This document shows positions 28,501-36,660 of a stretch of 64,000 nt of DNA, one piece after another. Below the pieces are notes generated by a model, which was not told the origin of the DNA, did no database searches, and was given only the letters and a program-made list of their open reading frames with translations. Both the position numbers and the translations under genes were made by a program. Position 1 is the stretch's first letter. Every line of letters begins with the position of its first letter. This DNA comes from Catellatospora sp. TT07R-123 (GTDB lineage Bacteria; Actinomycetota; Actinomycetes; Mycobacteriales; Micromonosporaceae): NCBI RefSeq assembly GCF_018327705.1, contig NZ_BNEM01000002.1:4092001-4156000 (forward strand), in the 5' to 3' direction.

Positions 28501-29790
28501 TCAGGACGCTTCGATGATCATCCCGGCGCCGACCGTACGGTTGGTCGCCTCGTCGATGATGATGAAGCCGCCCGTGGTGCGGTTGCGCCGGTACTCGTCG
28601 GCCAGCAGCGGGATCGTGGTGCGCAGCTTCACCCGGCCGATGTCGTTGAGGCCGAGCCTGTCGGCGTCCTCGTCGCGGTGCAGCGTGTTCACGTCGAGCC
28701 GGTAGTGCAACTCGCGCACGATCGCCCGCGCCGTGCGGGTGGTGTGCTTGATGGCGTACTTGGCGCCGACGGCCAGCGGCTTGGACTCGTCCATCCAGCA
28801 GACCAGCGCCTCGATGTCCTGCGCCACGGCCGGGGTGTTGTTCGGCCGGCAGATCAGGTCGCCGCGCGAGATGTCCAGCTCGTCTTCCAGCCGCACGGTC
28901 ACCGACATGGGCGGGAACGCCTCGGGCACCGGCCCGTCGGCCGTCTCCACCGACGCCACCCGGGTGGTCATGCCGCTGGGCAGCACCATCACCTCGTCGC
29001 CGGGCTTGATGACGCCCGAGGCGACCTGCCCGGCGTAGCCGCGGTAGTCGGTGACCACCGTCGACTGCGGGCGGATCACGTACTGCACCGGGAAGCGGAC
29101 GTCGACCAGGTTGCGGTCGGACGCGATGTGCACGTGCTCCAGGTGGTGCAGCAGCGACGGGCCGTCGTACCAGGGCATGTTGGCCGAGCGGGAGACGATG
29201 TTGTCGCCCTGCAGCGCCGAGATCGGGATGATCGCCAGGTCGGTGATGTCGAGCTTGGCCGCGAACGAGGTGAACTCGTCGACGATCTTGTCGTACACCT
29301 CCTGGGACCAGTCCACGAGGTCCATCTTGTTGACGCACAGCACCAGGTGCGGCACCCGCAGCAGCGAGCACAGGAACGCGTGCCGCCGCGACTGCTCCAC
29401 GATGCCCTTGCGCGCGTCGACCAGCACCAGCGCCAGGTCGGCGGTGGAGGCACCGGTGACCATGTTGCGGGTGTACTGAATGTGCCCCGGGGTGTCGGCG
29501 ATGATGAACTTGCGCCGCGGGGTGTTGAAGTAGCGGTACGCCACGTCGATGGTGATGCCCTGCTCGCGCTCGGCGCGCAGGCCGTCGGTGAGCAGCGCGA
29601 GGTTGGTGTACTCGTCACCGCGCGCCGCGGACGCCGCCTCGACGGCCTCCCACTGGTCGGTGAACAGCGACTTGGTGTCGTACAGCAGGCGCCCGATCAG
29701 GGTGGACTTGCCGTCGTCGACACTGCCCGCCGTCGCGAAGCGCAGCAGGTCCGCCCGCTGCCCGATGGTCGGTTCCGCCACTGCGGTCAT
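28501..29790 (-). CDS. cysN: Sulfate adenylyltransferase subunit 1 (GTPase)
   Basis: Large subunit of ATP sulfurylase: GTP hydrolysis drives adenylylation of sulfate to APS by CysD. It has 429 residues with the EF-Tu-like G domain: G1 GSVDDGKST, G3 DTPGH, G4 NKMD, followed by two beta-barrel domains. There is no fused APS kinase (CysC) domain at the C-terminus, so PAPS formation would need a separate enzyme. It overlaps the cysD stop by one base (TGATG). Confidence 0.95.
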   Translation of the reverse strand: MTAVAEPTIGQRADLLRFATAGSVDDGKSTLIGRLLYDTKSLFTDQWEAVEAASAARGDEYTNLALLTDGLRAEREQGITIDVAYRYFNTPRRKFIIADTPGHIQYTRNMVTGASTADLALVLVDARKGIVEQSRRHAFLCSLLRVPHLVLCVNKMDLVDWSQEVYDKIVDEFTSFAAKLDITDLAIIPISALQGDNIVSRSANMPWYDGPSLLHHLEHVHIASDRNLVDVRFPVQYVIRPQSTVVTDYRGYAGQVASGVIKPGDEVMVLPSGMTTRVASVETADGPVPEAFPPMSVTVRLEDELDISRGDLICRPNNTPAVAQDIEALVCWMDESKPLAVGAKYAIKHTTRTARAIVRELHYRLDVNTLHRDEDADRLGLNDIGRVKLRTTIPLLADEYRRNRTTGGFIIIDEATNRTVGAGMIIEAS

Positions 29791-30752
29791 CAGAAGTACC
29801 CCTCACGCTTACGGTCTTCCATCGCGGCCTCGCTGACCTTGTCGTCGCCGCGGGTCGCGCCGCGCTCGGTCACCCGGGTCGCCGCCACCTCCGCGATGAC
29901 CTTCTCCACCGTGTCGGCGTCGGAGGCCACCGCCGCCGTCAGGGTCGCGTCGCCGACGGTGCGGTAACGCACCCGCTCGGTGAACACGCGCTCGCCGTCG
30001 CGGGCGGCCAGGAACTCGTTGACCCCGAACAGCATGCCGTCGCGCTCGACGACGGGGCGATCGTGGGCGAAGTAGATCGAGGGCAGCGGGATGTCCTCGC
30101 GGCCGATGTAGTGCCAGATGTCCAGCTCGGTCCAGTTGGACAGCGGGAACACCCGGATCGACTCGCCGGGGTGGTGCCGCCCGTTGTACAGCGACCACAG
30201 CTCCGGGCGCTGGTTCTTCGGGTCCCACTGGCCGAACTCGTCGCGGAACGAGAACACCCGCTCCTTGGCGCGGGCCTTCTCCTCGTCGCGGCGGGCGCCC
30301 CCGAACAGGGCGTCGAAGCGGTACTTGTCGACGGCGTCCAGCAGCACCGGCGTCTGGATCCGGTTGCGCGAGCCGTTGGCGGGCTCGGTGACCAGGCCCC
30401 GGGCGAGCGCCTCGGGCACGCTGGCGACGATCAGCTGGAGGCCGAGCTCGGCCACGCGGCGGTCGCGGTATTCCAGGACCTCGTGGAAGTTGTGGCCCGT
30501 GTCGACGTGCATCACCGCGAACGGGATCCGTCCGGGCGCGAACGCCTTCTGCGCCAGGCGCAGCATCACGATCGAGTCCTTGCCGCCCGAGAACAGCAGC
30601 ACCGGGCGCTCGAACTCGGCCACCACCTCCCGCATCACGAAGATGCTCTCGGCTTCGAGAGCGTCCAGGTGCGAGAACCGGTACGCAGCCGGCGTCGGTT
30701 CGCCGCTCGCGGATCGGACCTCGCCGCGGCCTTCCGTGGCTGGCTGCATCAT
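29790..30752 (-). CDS. cysD: Sulfate adenylyltransferase subunit 2
   Basis: Catalytic ATP-pyrophosphatase-type subunit forming APS from ATP and sulfate, 320 residues. The PP-loop is LLFSGGKDSIVMLRLA; HVDTGHNFHEVLEYRDRR and FGGARRDEEKARAKERVFSF are family hallmarks. ATG at 30752 (a second ATG follows) has AGGAAAGGT upstream. A -10-like TAGGGT at 30792-30787 in the 60-nt gap after the phosphatase gene suggests its own promoter besides read-through from the sugar transferase and phosphatase genes. Confidence 0.95.
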   Translation of the reverse strand: MMQPATEGRGEVRSASGEPTPAAYRFSHLDALEAESIFVMREVVAEFERPVLLFSGGKDSIVMLRLAQKAFAPGRIPFAVMHVDTGHNFHEVLEYRDRRVAELGLQLIVASVPEALARGLVTEPANGSRNRIQTPVLLDAVDKYRFDALFGGARRDEEKARAKERVFSFRDEFGQWDPKNQRPELWSLYNGRHHPGESIRVFPLSNWTELDIWHYIGREDIPLPSIYFAHDRPVVERDGMLFGVNEFLAARDGERVFTERVRYRTVGDATLTAAVASDADTVEKVIAEVAATRVTERGATRGDDKVSEAAMEDRKREGYF

Positions 30753-30786
30753 TTCCGACCTTTCCTAGTCCTTTACTCGGGAATTC

Positions 30787-30792
30787 ACCCTA
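30787..30792 (-). promoter_or_regulatory. Candidate -10 box for cysDN
   Basis: TAGGGT on the minus strand (30792-30787), about 35 nt before the cysD start. The surrounding gap is less GC-rich than the genes. No convincing -35 element. Confidence 0.35.
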
Positions 30793-30812
30793 CCGGTGTT
30801 AACAGGCGCCGA

Positions 30813-31592
30813 TCAACGATGCTGTGAGATCGCCGACAGCAGCTCAGCGCCCAGGTCCATACGACATACCAGAAGATCCGGCAGACTCGCGGTGCCCTGG
30901 TTGTAAACAAGAGGTGAACCATCCACCCGGGAAGTGTGCAGGCCCGCCGCCGCGGCGACGGCGACCGGGGCCGCCGAGTCCCACTCGTACTGGCCGCCGT
31001 CGTGGATGTAGGCGTCGACGTCGCCGGTCACCACGGCGGCGATCTTCGCACCGGCCGAGCCCATCGGCACCAGCTCGGCCCCGGTCGCCTCCGCCAGGGC
31101 GGTCAGGAACGCGGGCGGGCGGGTGCGGCTGGTCGCGATGCGGATCGGGCCGCCCGCGGCGACCGAGGGCGCCAGCGGGGGGTACGCCGGGGCCGGCTCG
31201 CTGCCGAGCACCCGCTGCTGCGCGGGCAGCGCCACCGCGCCGGTGGCCAGCACGCCCTCGTCGGCACCGGTGCGCCGCCACAGCGCCACGTGCACGGCCC
31301 AGTCCGCGCGCCCGGCCTCGCCGAACTCGCGGGTGCCGTCGAGCGGGTCGATGATCCACAGCCGGGACGCGGCCAGGCGGGCGGGGTCGTCGACACCCTC
31401 CTCGCTGAGCACGGCGTCGGCGGGGCGCCAGCGGGCCAGCTCCGTCATGATCATGTCGTGGGAGCGCTTGTCACCGGCCTTGCGCAGGGCGACCGGGTCG
31501 TCGAACCCCAGTTCGTCGCGCAGGGACAGCAGGAGGTCGCCGGCCTGGCGGGCCAGCCATACGGCGAAAGCGCCGTCCTCGACGGGTGGCAT
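30813..31592 (-). CDS. cysQ: CysQ-like 3'(2'),5'-bisphosphate nucleotidase, IMPase fold
   Basis: Magnesium-dependent phosphatase of 259 residues in the inositol monophosphatase superfamily. Metal-binding motifs are intact: SEEGVDD, WIIDPLDGTREF and the second motif WDSAAPVAVAAAAG. Next to cysD and cysN it most likely removes the 3'-phosphate of PAP or PAPS, by-products of sulfate activation and sulfotransfer; inositol phosphate activity cannot be excluded. ATG at 31592 is two bases after the sugar transferase stop, with GGAG in that gene's last codons, so the two are coupled. Confidence 0.85.
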   Translation of the reverse strand: MPPVEDGAFAVWLARQAGDLLLSLRDELGFDDPVALRKAGDKRSHDMIMTELARWRPADAVLSEEGVDDPARLAASRLWIIDPLDGTREFGEAGRADWAVHVALWRRTGADEGVLATGAVALPAQQRVLGSEPAPAYPPLAPSVAAGGPIRIATSRTRPPAFLTALAEATGAELVPMGSAGAKIAAVVTGDVDAYIHDGGQYEWDSAAPVAVAAAAGLHTSRVDGSPLVYNQGTASLPDLLVCRMDLGAELLSAISQHR

Positions 31593-31594
31593 CT

Positions 31595-33265
31595 TCAGTA
31601 CGCTCCAGAGCTTCGGACAACGGCGGTCAGTGTACGCAGGAGGATGAGCAGGTCCATGGACATTGACCAGTTCTCGACGTAACGAAGGTCCAAACGGACA
31701 GCCTCTTCCCACGGAAGATCCGACCGACCGGACACCTGCCACAGGCCGGTCATCCCCGGCTTGACGGCCAACCGGCGCCGCACGTCGTCCGCGTAGGCGG
31801 CCACCTCGACCGGCAGCGGCGGCCGCGGCCCCACCAGCGACATCTGCCCCAGCAGCACATTGATCAGCTGCGGCAGCTCGTCCAGCGAGTAGCGGCGCAT
31901 CCACTTGCCCATCGCGGTCACGCGCGGGTCGTCCCGGATCTTGAAGAGCACCCCGTCGTGCTCGTTGAGATGCCGCAGCTCGGCAAGCCGCGCCTCGGCA
32001 TCGGTGTACATGGTACGGAACTTGAAGATGACGAACTCACGTCCGTCACGCCCCACCCGCACCTGGCGGAACAGGGCCGCGCCGGGCGAGTCCAGCCGCA
32101 GCGCCAGCGCCGTCACCAGCAGCAGCGGCGCGAACGCCACCAGCAGCAGCGCCGCGCCGATCCGGTCCATCAGCTCCTTGACCACCCGGCTGCCGCCCGA
32201 CAGCCGCGGATGCTCCACGTGCAGCATCGGCAGCCCATCCACCGGCCGGATCGTGGTCCGGTCGCCGGCCACGTCCACCAGGGCGCTGGCCACGATCAGG
32301 TCGATCTCGTCGCGCTCCAGCTGCCACGCCGTCCGGCGCAGCGCGTGCCCGTCCAGCTCCGGGCAGCTCAGCACGATCACCGTGTCCGCCCCGGCGGCGC
32401 GCACCGCCGCGGCGACGTCGTCGAACGTGCCGTACACGGGCAGGCCGATGCGGCCGTCACTGCCGCGCGGCACGCACGCCCCGACCACCTCCAGCCCGTG
32501 GAACCGCTCGCGGCCCAGCTGCCGGGCCAGGCCGATGATCGCCAGCTCGTGACCGACCACCACCACCCGGCGCAGGCACTCGCCCCGCTCGCGCCGCCGG
32601 TGCAGCGCCTTGCGCAGCAGGAACCGGGTCACCACCAGGGTCCCGGTCGCGGCGGGCAGCGCGATCAGCACGTACGAGCGGGCCGTCGGCAGTTCCAGCG
32701 CGTACGACCCGACCGCGACCGTCGCGATCACCCACAGGCCGCCGCGCAGCACCCGGTCGTACTCCTGGGTGCCGACGTAGAGGAAGCGGCGGTCGTAGGC
32801 CCTGGTCAGCGTCAGCGACGCCATCAGCGCGAACGGCAGCAGCAGCGACAGCAGCACGTAGGTCCGCGTGAACGGGGTGACCTGCGGGCCGAACCGCAGG
32901 ATGAAGGCGAGCAGGCCGGCCGCCGAGCCGACCAGCAGGTCCGAGCCGAGCAGCGTCCACAGGTAGCGCTGCTCCCAGCCCTTGCGGCGGTCCAGCACGC
33001 GCACCGGCGTGCCGATGTGGGTGCTGCCGCCGACCGGGCGGCGGCCCGTCCCCGGGCGGTGCCGCGGCGGATCCGGATGCGTCGCGGGCAGCACCGGCTG
33101 CTGCGGGCGGACCGCGACCAGCCCTACCGGCGCCGGGCTGAACGGCGCGGGACCGGCCGGGGTCGGCCCGCTGGCGAAGTCGAGCGGCGTATCAGCGGAG
33201 CGGTGGCGTTGCCGGTAGGGCCTCGGTCCCGGCCCCCGTCGGTCGTCGTCACGCCGCTGCTCCAT
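31595..33265 (-). CDS. Polyprenyl-phosphate sugar-1-phosphate transferase
   Basis: Membrane enzyme of 556 residues that starts an exopolysaccharide by moving a sugar phosphate to undecaprenyl phosphate (PHPT family, WbaP/CpsE-like). A Pro-rich cytoplasmic N-terminus (about 90 residues) precedes four helices, a CoA-binding-like NAD domain (about 215-330) and a fifth hydrophobic segment before the catalytic domain: FKFRTMYTDAEARL, RRYSLDELPQLINVLLGQMS, LVGPRPPLP and PGMTGLWQVSGRSDLPW. No other glycosyltransferase, polymerase or flippase genes are near, so the sugar and polymer are unknown. ATG at 33265 has only a weak GGGGGG ribosome site. Confidence 0.92.
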   Translation of the reverse strand: MEQRRDDDRRGPGPRPYRQRHRSADTPLDFASGPTPAGPAPFSPAPVGLVAVRPQQPVLPATHPDPPRHRPGTGRRPVGGSTHIGTPVRVLDRRKGWEQRYLWTLLGSDLLVGSAAGLLAFILRFGPQVTPFTRTYVLLSLLLPFALMASLTLTRAYDRRFLYVGTQEYDRVLRGGLWVIATVAVGSYALELPTARSYVLIALPAATGTLVVTRFLLRKALHRRRERGECLRRVVVVGHELAIIGLARQLGRERFHGLEVVGACVPRGSDGRIGLPVYGTFDDVAAAVRAAGADTVIVLSCPELDGHALRRTAWQLERDEIDLIVASALVDVAGDRTTIRPVDGLPMLHVEHPRLSGGSRVVKELMDRIGAALLLVAFAPLLLVTALALRLDSPGAALFRQVRVGRDGREFVIFKFRTMYTDAEARLAELRHLNEHDGVLFKIRDDPRVTAMGKWMRRYSLDELPQLINVLLGQMSLVGPRPPLPVEVAAYADDVRRRLAVKPGMTGLWQVSGRSDLPWEEAVRLDLRYVENWSMSMDLLILLRTLTAVVRSSGAY

Positions 33266-33421
33266 AGGACGCCCCCCGTCAGCGACGGCGCCCCGGACAT
33301 GGCACAGCCAGGCCGTCCCGCGCACGACGCTCTCACGGCGCCACCGCGGGCCTTCCCGTCAGCCGCGGGCGCGCCTGCCCGTACAACGCGGCACCAGCGC
33401 AAATGTGACGGCCGGGTGACC

Positions 33422-34027
33422 TCAGGCGGTGTGGTACGTCTGCTGCGCGGCGGCCAGGCCCTGCCGGACGACCGCCTCGACCGCGTCCGCGGCCCGGTCG
33501 ACCAGGAACTCCAGCTCCTTGCGCTCGGTCGCGGAGAAGTCCGACAGCACGAAGTCGGCCGGATCCTGGCGGCCCGGCGGCCGTCCGATGCCGAACCGCA
33601 CCCGGATGTAGTCCTTTGTGGCCAGCGACTTGGTCATCGAGCGCAGGCCGTTGTGGCCGCCCTCGCCGCCGCCGATCTTCAACCGCACCTGCCCGTAAGG
33701 GATGTCCAGCTCGTCGTGGACGGCGATCACCTGCGCGGGCGGGATCTTGTAGAACTGCGACAGCGCCGTCACCGGGCCGCCGGAGAGGTTCATGTACGTC
33801 AGCGGCTTGGCCAGCACCAGCCGCGGCGCGTCCGCCCCGTAGCCCAGGCGGCCCTCGGCCACCTCCGCGACGGCCTTGCGGTGCCGCCCGAACGAGCCGC
33901 CCGCCCGCTTGCCCAGCAGCTCGGCGACCATGAAGCCGACGTTGTGCCGGTTGCCCGCGTACTGCGGCCCCGGGTTGCCCAGCCCCACGATCAGCCAGGG
34001 TGCGGCGGGTGCGGCGGCCTGCTCCAT
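33422..34027 (-). CDS. pth: Peptidyl-tRNA hydrolase
   Basis: Releases tRNA from peptidyl-tRNA that dropped off ribosomes. 201 residues with a short Ala/Pro N-terminal extension, then [19 protein letters not shown] containing the catalytic His, [12 protein letters not shown] and [19 protein letters not shown] with the conserved Asp. It follows rplY on the same strand, the typical actinobacterial order. Confidence 0.97.
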   Translation of the reverse strand: MEQAAAPAAPWLIVGLGNPGPQYAGNRHNVGFMVAELLGKRAGGSFGRHRKAVAEVAEGRLGYGADAPRLVLAKPLTYMNLSGGPVTALSQFYKIPPAQVIAVHDELDIPYGQVRLKIGGGEGGHNGLRSMTKSLATKDYIRVRFGIGRPPGRQDPADFVLSDFSATERKELEFLVDRAADAVEAVVRQGLAAAQQTYHTA

Positions 34028-34046
34028 GACACTCCCTCAGATACGG

Positions 34047-34088
34047 ACGTGGCGCCCTGCCAAGCTACTACGGCTCGGCGGGCGCCAC
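34047..34088 (-). terminator. Stem-loop between rplY and pth
   Basis: CGTGGCGCCC (34047-34056) pairs with GGGCGCCACG (34079-34088), 22-nt loop, 45 nt after the rplY stop. It could end rplY transcripts or modulate read-through into pth. Confidence 0.5.
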
Positions 34089-34132
34089 GGTCTACGGTGC
34101 TGTTCGGCAGCCGCGCAGCGGCCGGCGAAAAC

Positions 34133-34762
34133 TCAGGCCTCGACGGCCACCGGCTCCTCGGCAGCCTCCTCGACGGCCTCGGCAGCCTCGGCGGTCTCGC
34201 CCTCGAGCTGCTCGGCGGTCGGGGCCAGGCTCACCACGGCGACGATGGTCTCGGCGTCGGCGACGAGCGCGGCGCCGCGCGGCAGCTTGACGTCACCGGC
34301 GGTGACGTGCGAACCGGCCTCCAGGCCCTCGATCGAAACCTCGAGGAACTCGGGCAGGTGCAGCGCCTCGGCGGCGATGGAGATCTTGTCGTGCTCGGTC
34401 ATCACCAGGGTGCCCTTGGCGGCCTCGCCGACCAGGTGCACCGGCACCTCGACGGTGACCTGCTCGCCGCGCTTCACGATCACCAGGTCGATGTGCTCGA
34501 AGGTGTCCTTCAGCGGGTCGCGCTGGATGGCCTTCGGCAGCGCCAGGGTCTTGGTGCCGTCCGGGCTGACCAGCTCGAAGACGGTGTTGATGCCGCCGTG
34601 GCGGATGGCGGCGGCGAACTCGCGGGCCGGGACGGCGATGTGGCGCGGGGCCTCGCCGTGGCCGTAGACGACGGCGGGTACGAGGCCCGCGCGCCGGGTG
34701 CGGCGTGCGCCGCCCTTGCCGAACACGGTACGCGGCTCGGCGCTGATCTTTACCTCAGACAC
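34133..34762 (-). CDS. rplY: 50S ribosomal protein L25 (Ctc type)
   Basis: 5S rRNA-binding ribosomal protein of the long CTC/TL5 form, 209 residues: N-terminal L25 domain (about 1-92, VFGKGGARRTRRAGLVPAVV and HIDLV), C-terminal TL5 beta domain (about 95-180) and an Ala/Glu-rich acidic tail (about 180-209). ATG at 34762 follows GAGAACC. The 34763-35121 gap upstream (359 bp) holds the family B repeat and presumably its promoter; I see no gene in it. Confidence 0.96.
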   Translation of the reverse strand: MSEVKISAEPRTVFGKGGARRTRRAGLVPAVVYGHGEAPRHIAVPAREFAAAIRHGGINTVFELVSPDGTKTLALPKAIQRDPLKDTFEHIDLVIVKRGEQVTVEVPVHLVGEAAKGTLVMTEHDKISIAAEALHLPEFLEVSIEGLEAGSHVTAGDVKLPRGAALVADAETIVAVVSLAPTAEQLEGETAEAAEAVEEAAEEPVAVEA

Positions 34763-35008
34763 GATTGGTTCTCCTGCTCAACGGGTCACTGTTGTCGTCA
34801 GGCCGAGCGGACGAGGGCGCGCGGGGTGACGTGACCCGGAGCACCGCGTCGATCACGGCGCCGTCAACAGGCATCTCTACCCGCAGGGCACCCTCGCCGT
34901 GGCAACCCGCCCAGCTTACCCGACCAATCCGGTCGCTTTCGCCGGGGTCCCCGTGTCGCCGCTCACGGCCCCACCACGCCCCGCACCTGTGACCCCATCC
35001 GCCTTTTA

Positions 35009-35073
35009 ATCGACACTGGCCTATCTAGAGGACGGTGGGACGAAACCCGTGCTCCAGATAGGCCAGTGTCGAT
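35009..35073. repeat. Palindromic repeat family B, complete copy 2
   Basis: Perfect 18-nt arms 35009-35026 and 35056-35073 with core CTGGCCTATCT. Compared with copies at 19811 and 50696, two arm positions change in both arms so that pairing is kept (GACGC/GCGTC becomes GACAC/GTGTC; ATT/AAT becomes ATC/GAT). The loop differs and lacks the AAGATCTGTC element. It lies 48 nt after the prs stop. Confidence 0.9.
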
Positions 35074-35121
35074 GCTAAGTGCGGGCGGCGAAGCCGCCGG
35101 TCCGGCGGCGGCCGCCGAGGG

Positions 35122-36102
35122 TCAGCTCAGGCCGCCGAAGAGGGTCGTCACCGAGCCGTCGTCGAAGACCTCGCGGATCGCACGCGCCACCAGCGGCGCG
35201 ATCGACAGCACCGTCAGCTTGTCGAACTGCTTGTCCGGGCCCAGCGGCAGCGTGTTGGTCACGATGACCTCGCTGATCCGGCTGTTCTTCAGCCGCTCCG
35301 TCGCCGGGTCCGAGTGCACCGGGTGCGTCGTCGCCACGATCACGTCCGCGGCGCCGTTGTCGAACAGGATGTCGGCCGCCTTGCAGATCGTCCCCGCGGT
35401 GTCGATCATGTCGTCCACCAGGATGCAGGTCCGCCCGGCCACCTCGCCGATCACGCGGTTCGCCACCACCTGGTTCGGCTTCAGCGGGTCGCGGGTCTTG
35501 TGGATGAACGCCAGCGGGCACCCGCCCAGCCGGTCGGTCCAGCGCTCGCCGACCCGCACCCGGCCCGAGTCCGGCGACACCACGGTCAGCTCGCGGTGGC
35601 CGTAGTTGGCCTCCACGTACTCGGCGAGCAGGTCCATGGCGAACAGGTGGTCGACCGGGCCGTCGAAGAAGCCCTGGATCTGCGCCGTGTGCAGGTCGAC
35701 GGTGAGGATGCGGTTCGCGCCGGCGGTCTTGAGCAAGTCCGCGACCAGGCGGGCCGAGATCGGCTCCCGGCCGCGGTGCTTCTTGTCCTGGCGGGCGTAC
35801 GGGTAGAACGGCAGCACCACCGTGATCCGCTTGGCCGAGCCGCGCTTGGCGGCGTCCACCATCAGCAGCGTCTCCATGAGCCACTTATTCACGGGTGCTG
35901 AAATGGACTGCACGATGAAGGCGTCGGAACCACGTACCGACTCCTTATAACGGACGAACGTCTCACCACTGGCGAAGTCGTACGCAGTGGTCGGGGTCAC
36001 ACCTACCCCGAGCACCTCTCCTATCTCTTCCGCGAGTTCGGGATACGCCCGACCCGAAAAGAGCATCAGATTCTTACGGTTCTCCGTGACGATGCTGCCC
36101 AT
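35122..36102 (-). CDS. prs: Ribose-phosphate pyrophosphokinase
   Basis: Makes PRPP from ribose 5-phosphate and ATP for nucleotide, His and Trp synthesis. 326 residues, with the ATP-binding region YARQDKKHRGREPISARLVA, the divalent metal/PRPP stretch DLHTAQIQGFFDGPVDHL and the PRPP loop ILVDDMIDTAGTI. ATG at 36102 has GGGCGGAG upstream. It lies downstream of glmU in the conserved order glmU-prs-rplY-pth. Confidence 0.97.
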   Translation of the reverse strand: MGSIVTENRKNLMLFSGRAYPELAEEIGEVLGVGVTPTTAYDFASGETFVRYKESVRGSDAFIVQSISAPVNKWLMETLLMVDAAKRGSAKRITVVLPFYPYARQDKKHRGREPISARLVADLLKTAGANRILTVDLHTAQIQGFFDGPVDHLFAMDLLAEYVEANYGHRELTVVSPDSGRVRVGERWTDRLGGCPLAFIHKTRDPLKPNQVVANRVIGEVAGRTCILVDDMIDTAGTICKAADILFDNGAADVIVATTHPVHSDPATERLKNSRISEVIVTNTLPLGPDKQFDKLTVLSIAPLVARAIREVFDDGSVTTLFGGLS

Positions 36103-36328
36103 CGGCTCCGCCCTTCACGATGGCCTGCGGCCAGTATCACCTTTTCGCCTCATCCTCTCGCGCCACTTGGCGAACCGTCGAACAAGGATGCCTGCTGGTG
36201 CGACAGATCACCGCCCGGAAGACTTGCCCCGTTCACGCGCAGGTCAGCAAGGGCCGCCTTGCCCGCGCCGAACGGCGGGCGCTACCTTCGTAGGGCATCG
36301 GAAGGTTTGTGGGGAGAGAGAGCCGAAG

Positions 36329-36562
36329 ATGGCACGCGAACGGTCAGAGGAGCCCACTGTCATTCAGCGGCGCATCCTCCTGCTGCTCGCCGCCGGTTTC
36401 ACCGTGCAGACCATCACCAAGCTGGTCTTCCTCAGCGAGCGCGCCGTCCACGACCACATCGCGGTCCTCAAGCAGACGACGGGCGCCAAGAACCAGTTCT
36501 CCCTCGGCGCCGAGGCCGCCAAGCGCGGCTGGCTGGACGAGGAAGAAGAGAAGCGGCGCTGA
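36329..36562 (+). CDS. Orphan LuxR-type helix-turn-helix protein
   Basis: Small protein of 77 residues consisting almost only of a GerE/LuxR DNA-binding domain: ILLLLAAGFTVQTITKLVFL, SERAVHDHIAVLKQTTGAKN, FSLGAEAAKRGWLDEEEE. No receiver or ligand domain is present, and a charged tail ends the chain. ATG at 36329 has GAGAGAG eight bases upstream, and a -10-like TACCTT lies at 36281-36286. It is inserted on the opposite strand between prs and glmU. Possibly a transcription factor controlled by its abundance; targets unknown. Confidence 0.8.
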   Translation: MARERSEEPTVIQRRILLLLAAGFTVQTITKLVFLSERAVHDHIAVLKQTTGAKNQFSLGAEAAKRGWLDEEEEKRR

Positions 36563-36600
36563 GCCGCTTCGGCAGTGCTGACTCCGCTCCGCGGCCTTAA

Positions 36601-36638
36601 TCGGCGTCATCCTCCGCCTTCGCTACGGATGACGCCGA
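36601..36638. terminator. Bidirectional terminator between the HTH gene and glmU
   Basis: TCGGCGTCATCC (36601-36612) and GGATGACGCCGA (36627-36638) form a perfect 12-bp stem with a 14-nt loop in the 98-nt gap between convergent genes. Confidence 0.65.
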
Positions 36639-36660
36639 GCGGCTAGCGACCGCAGCTACC

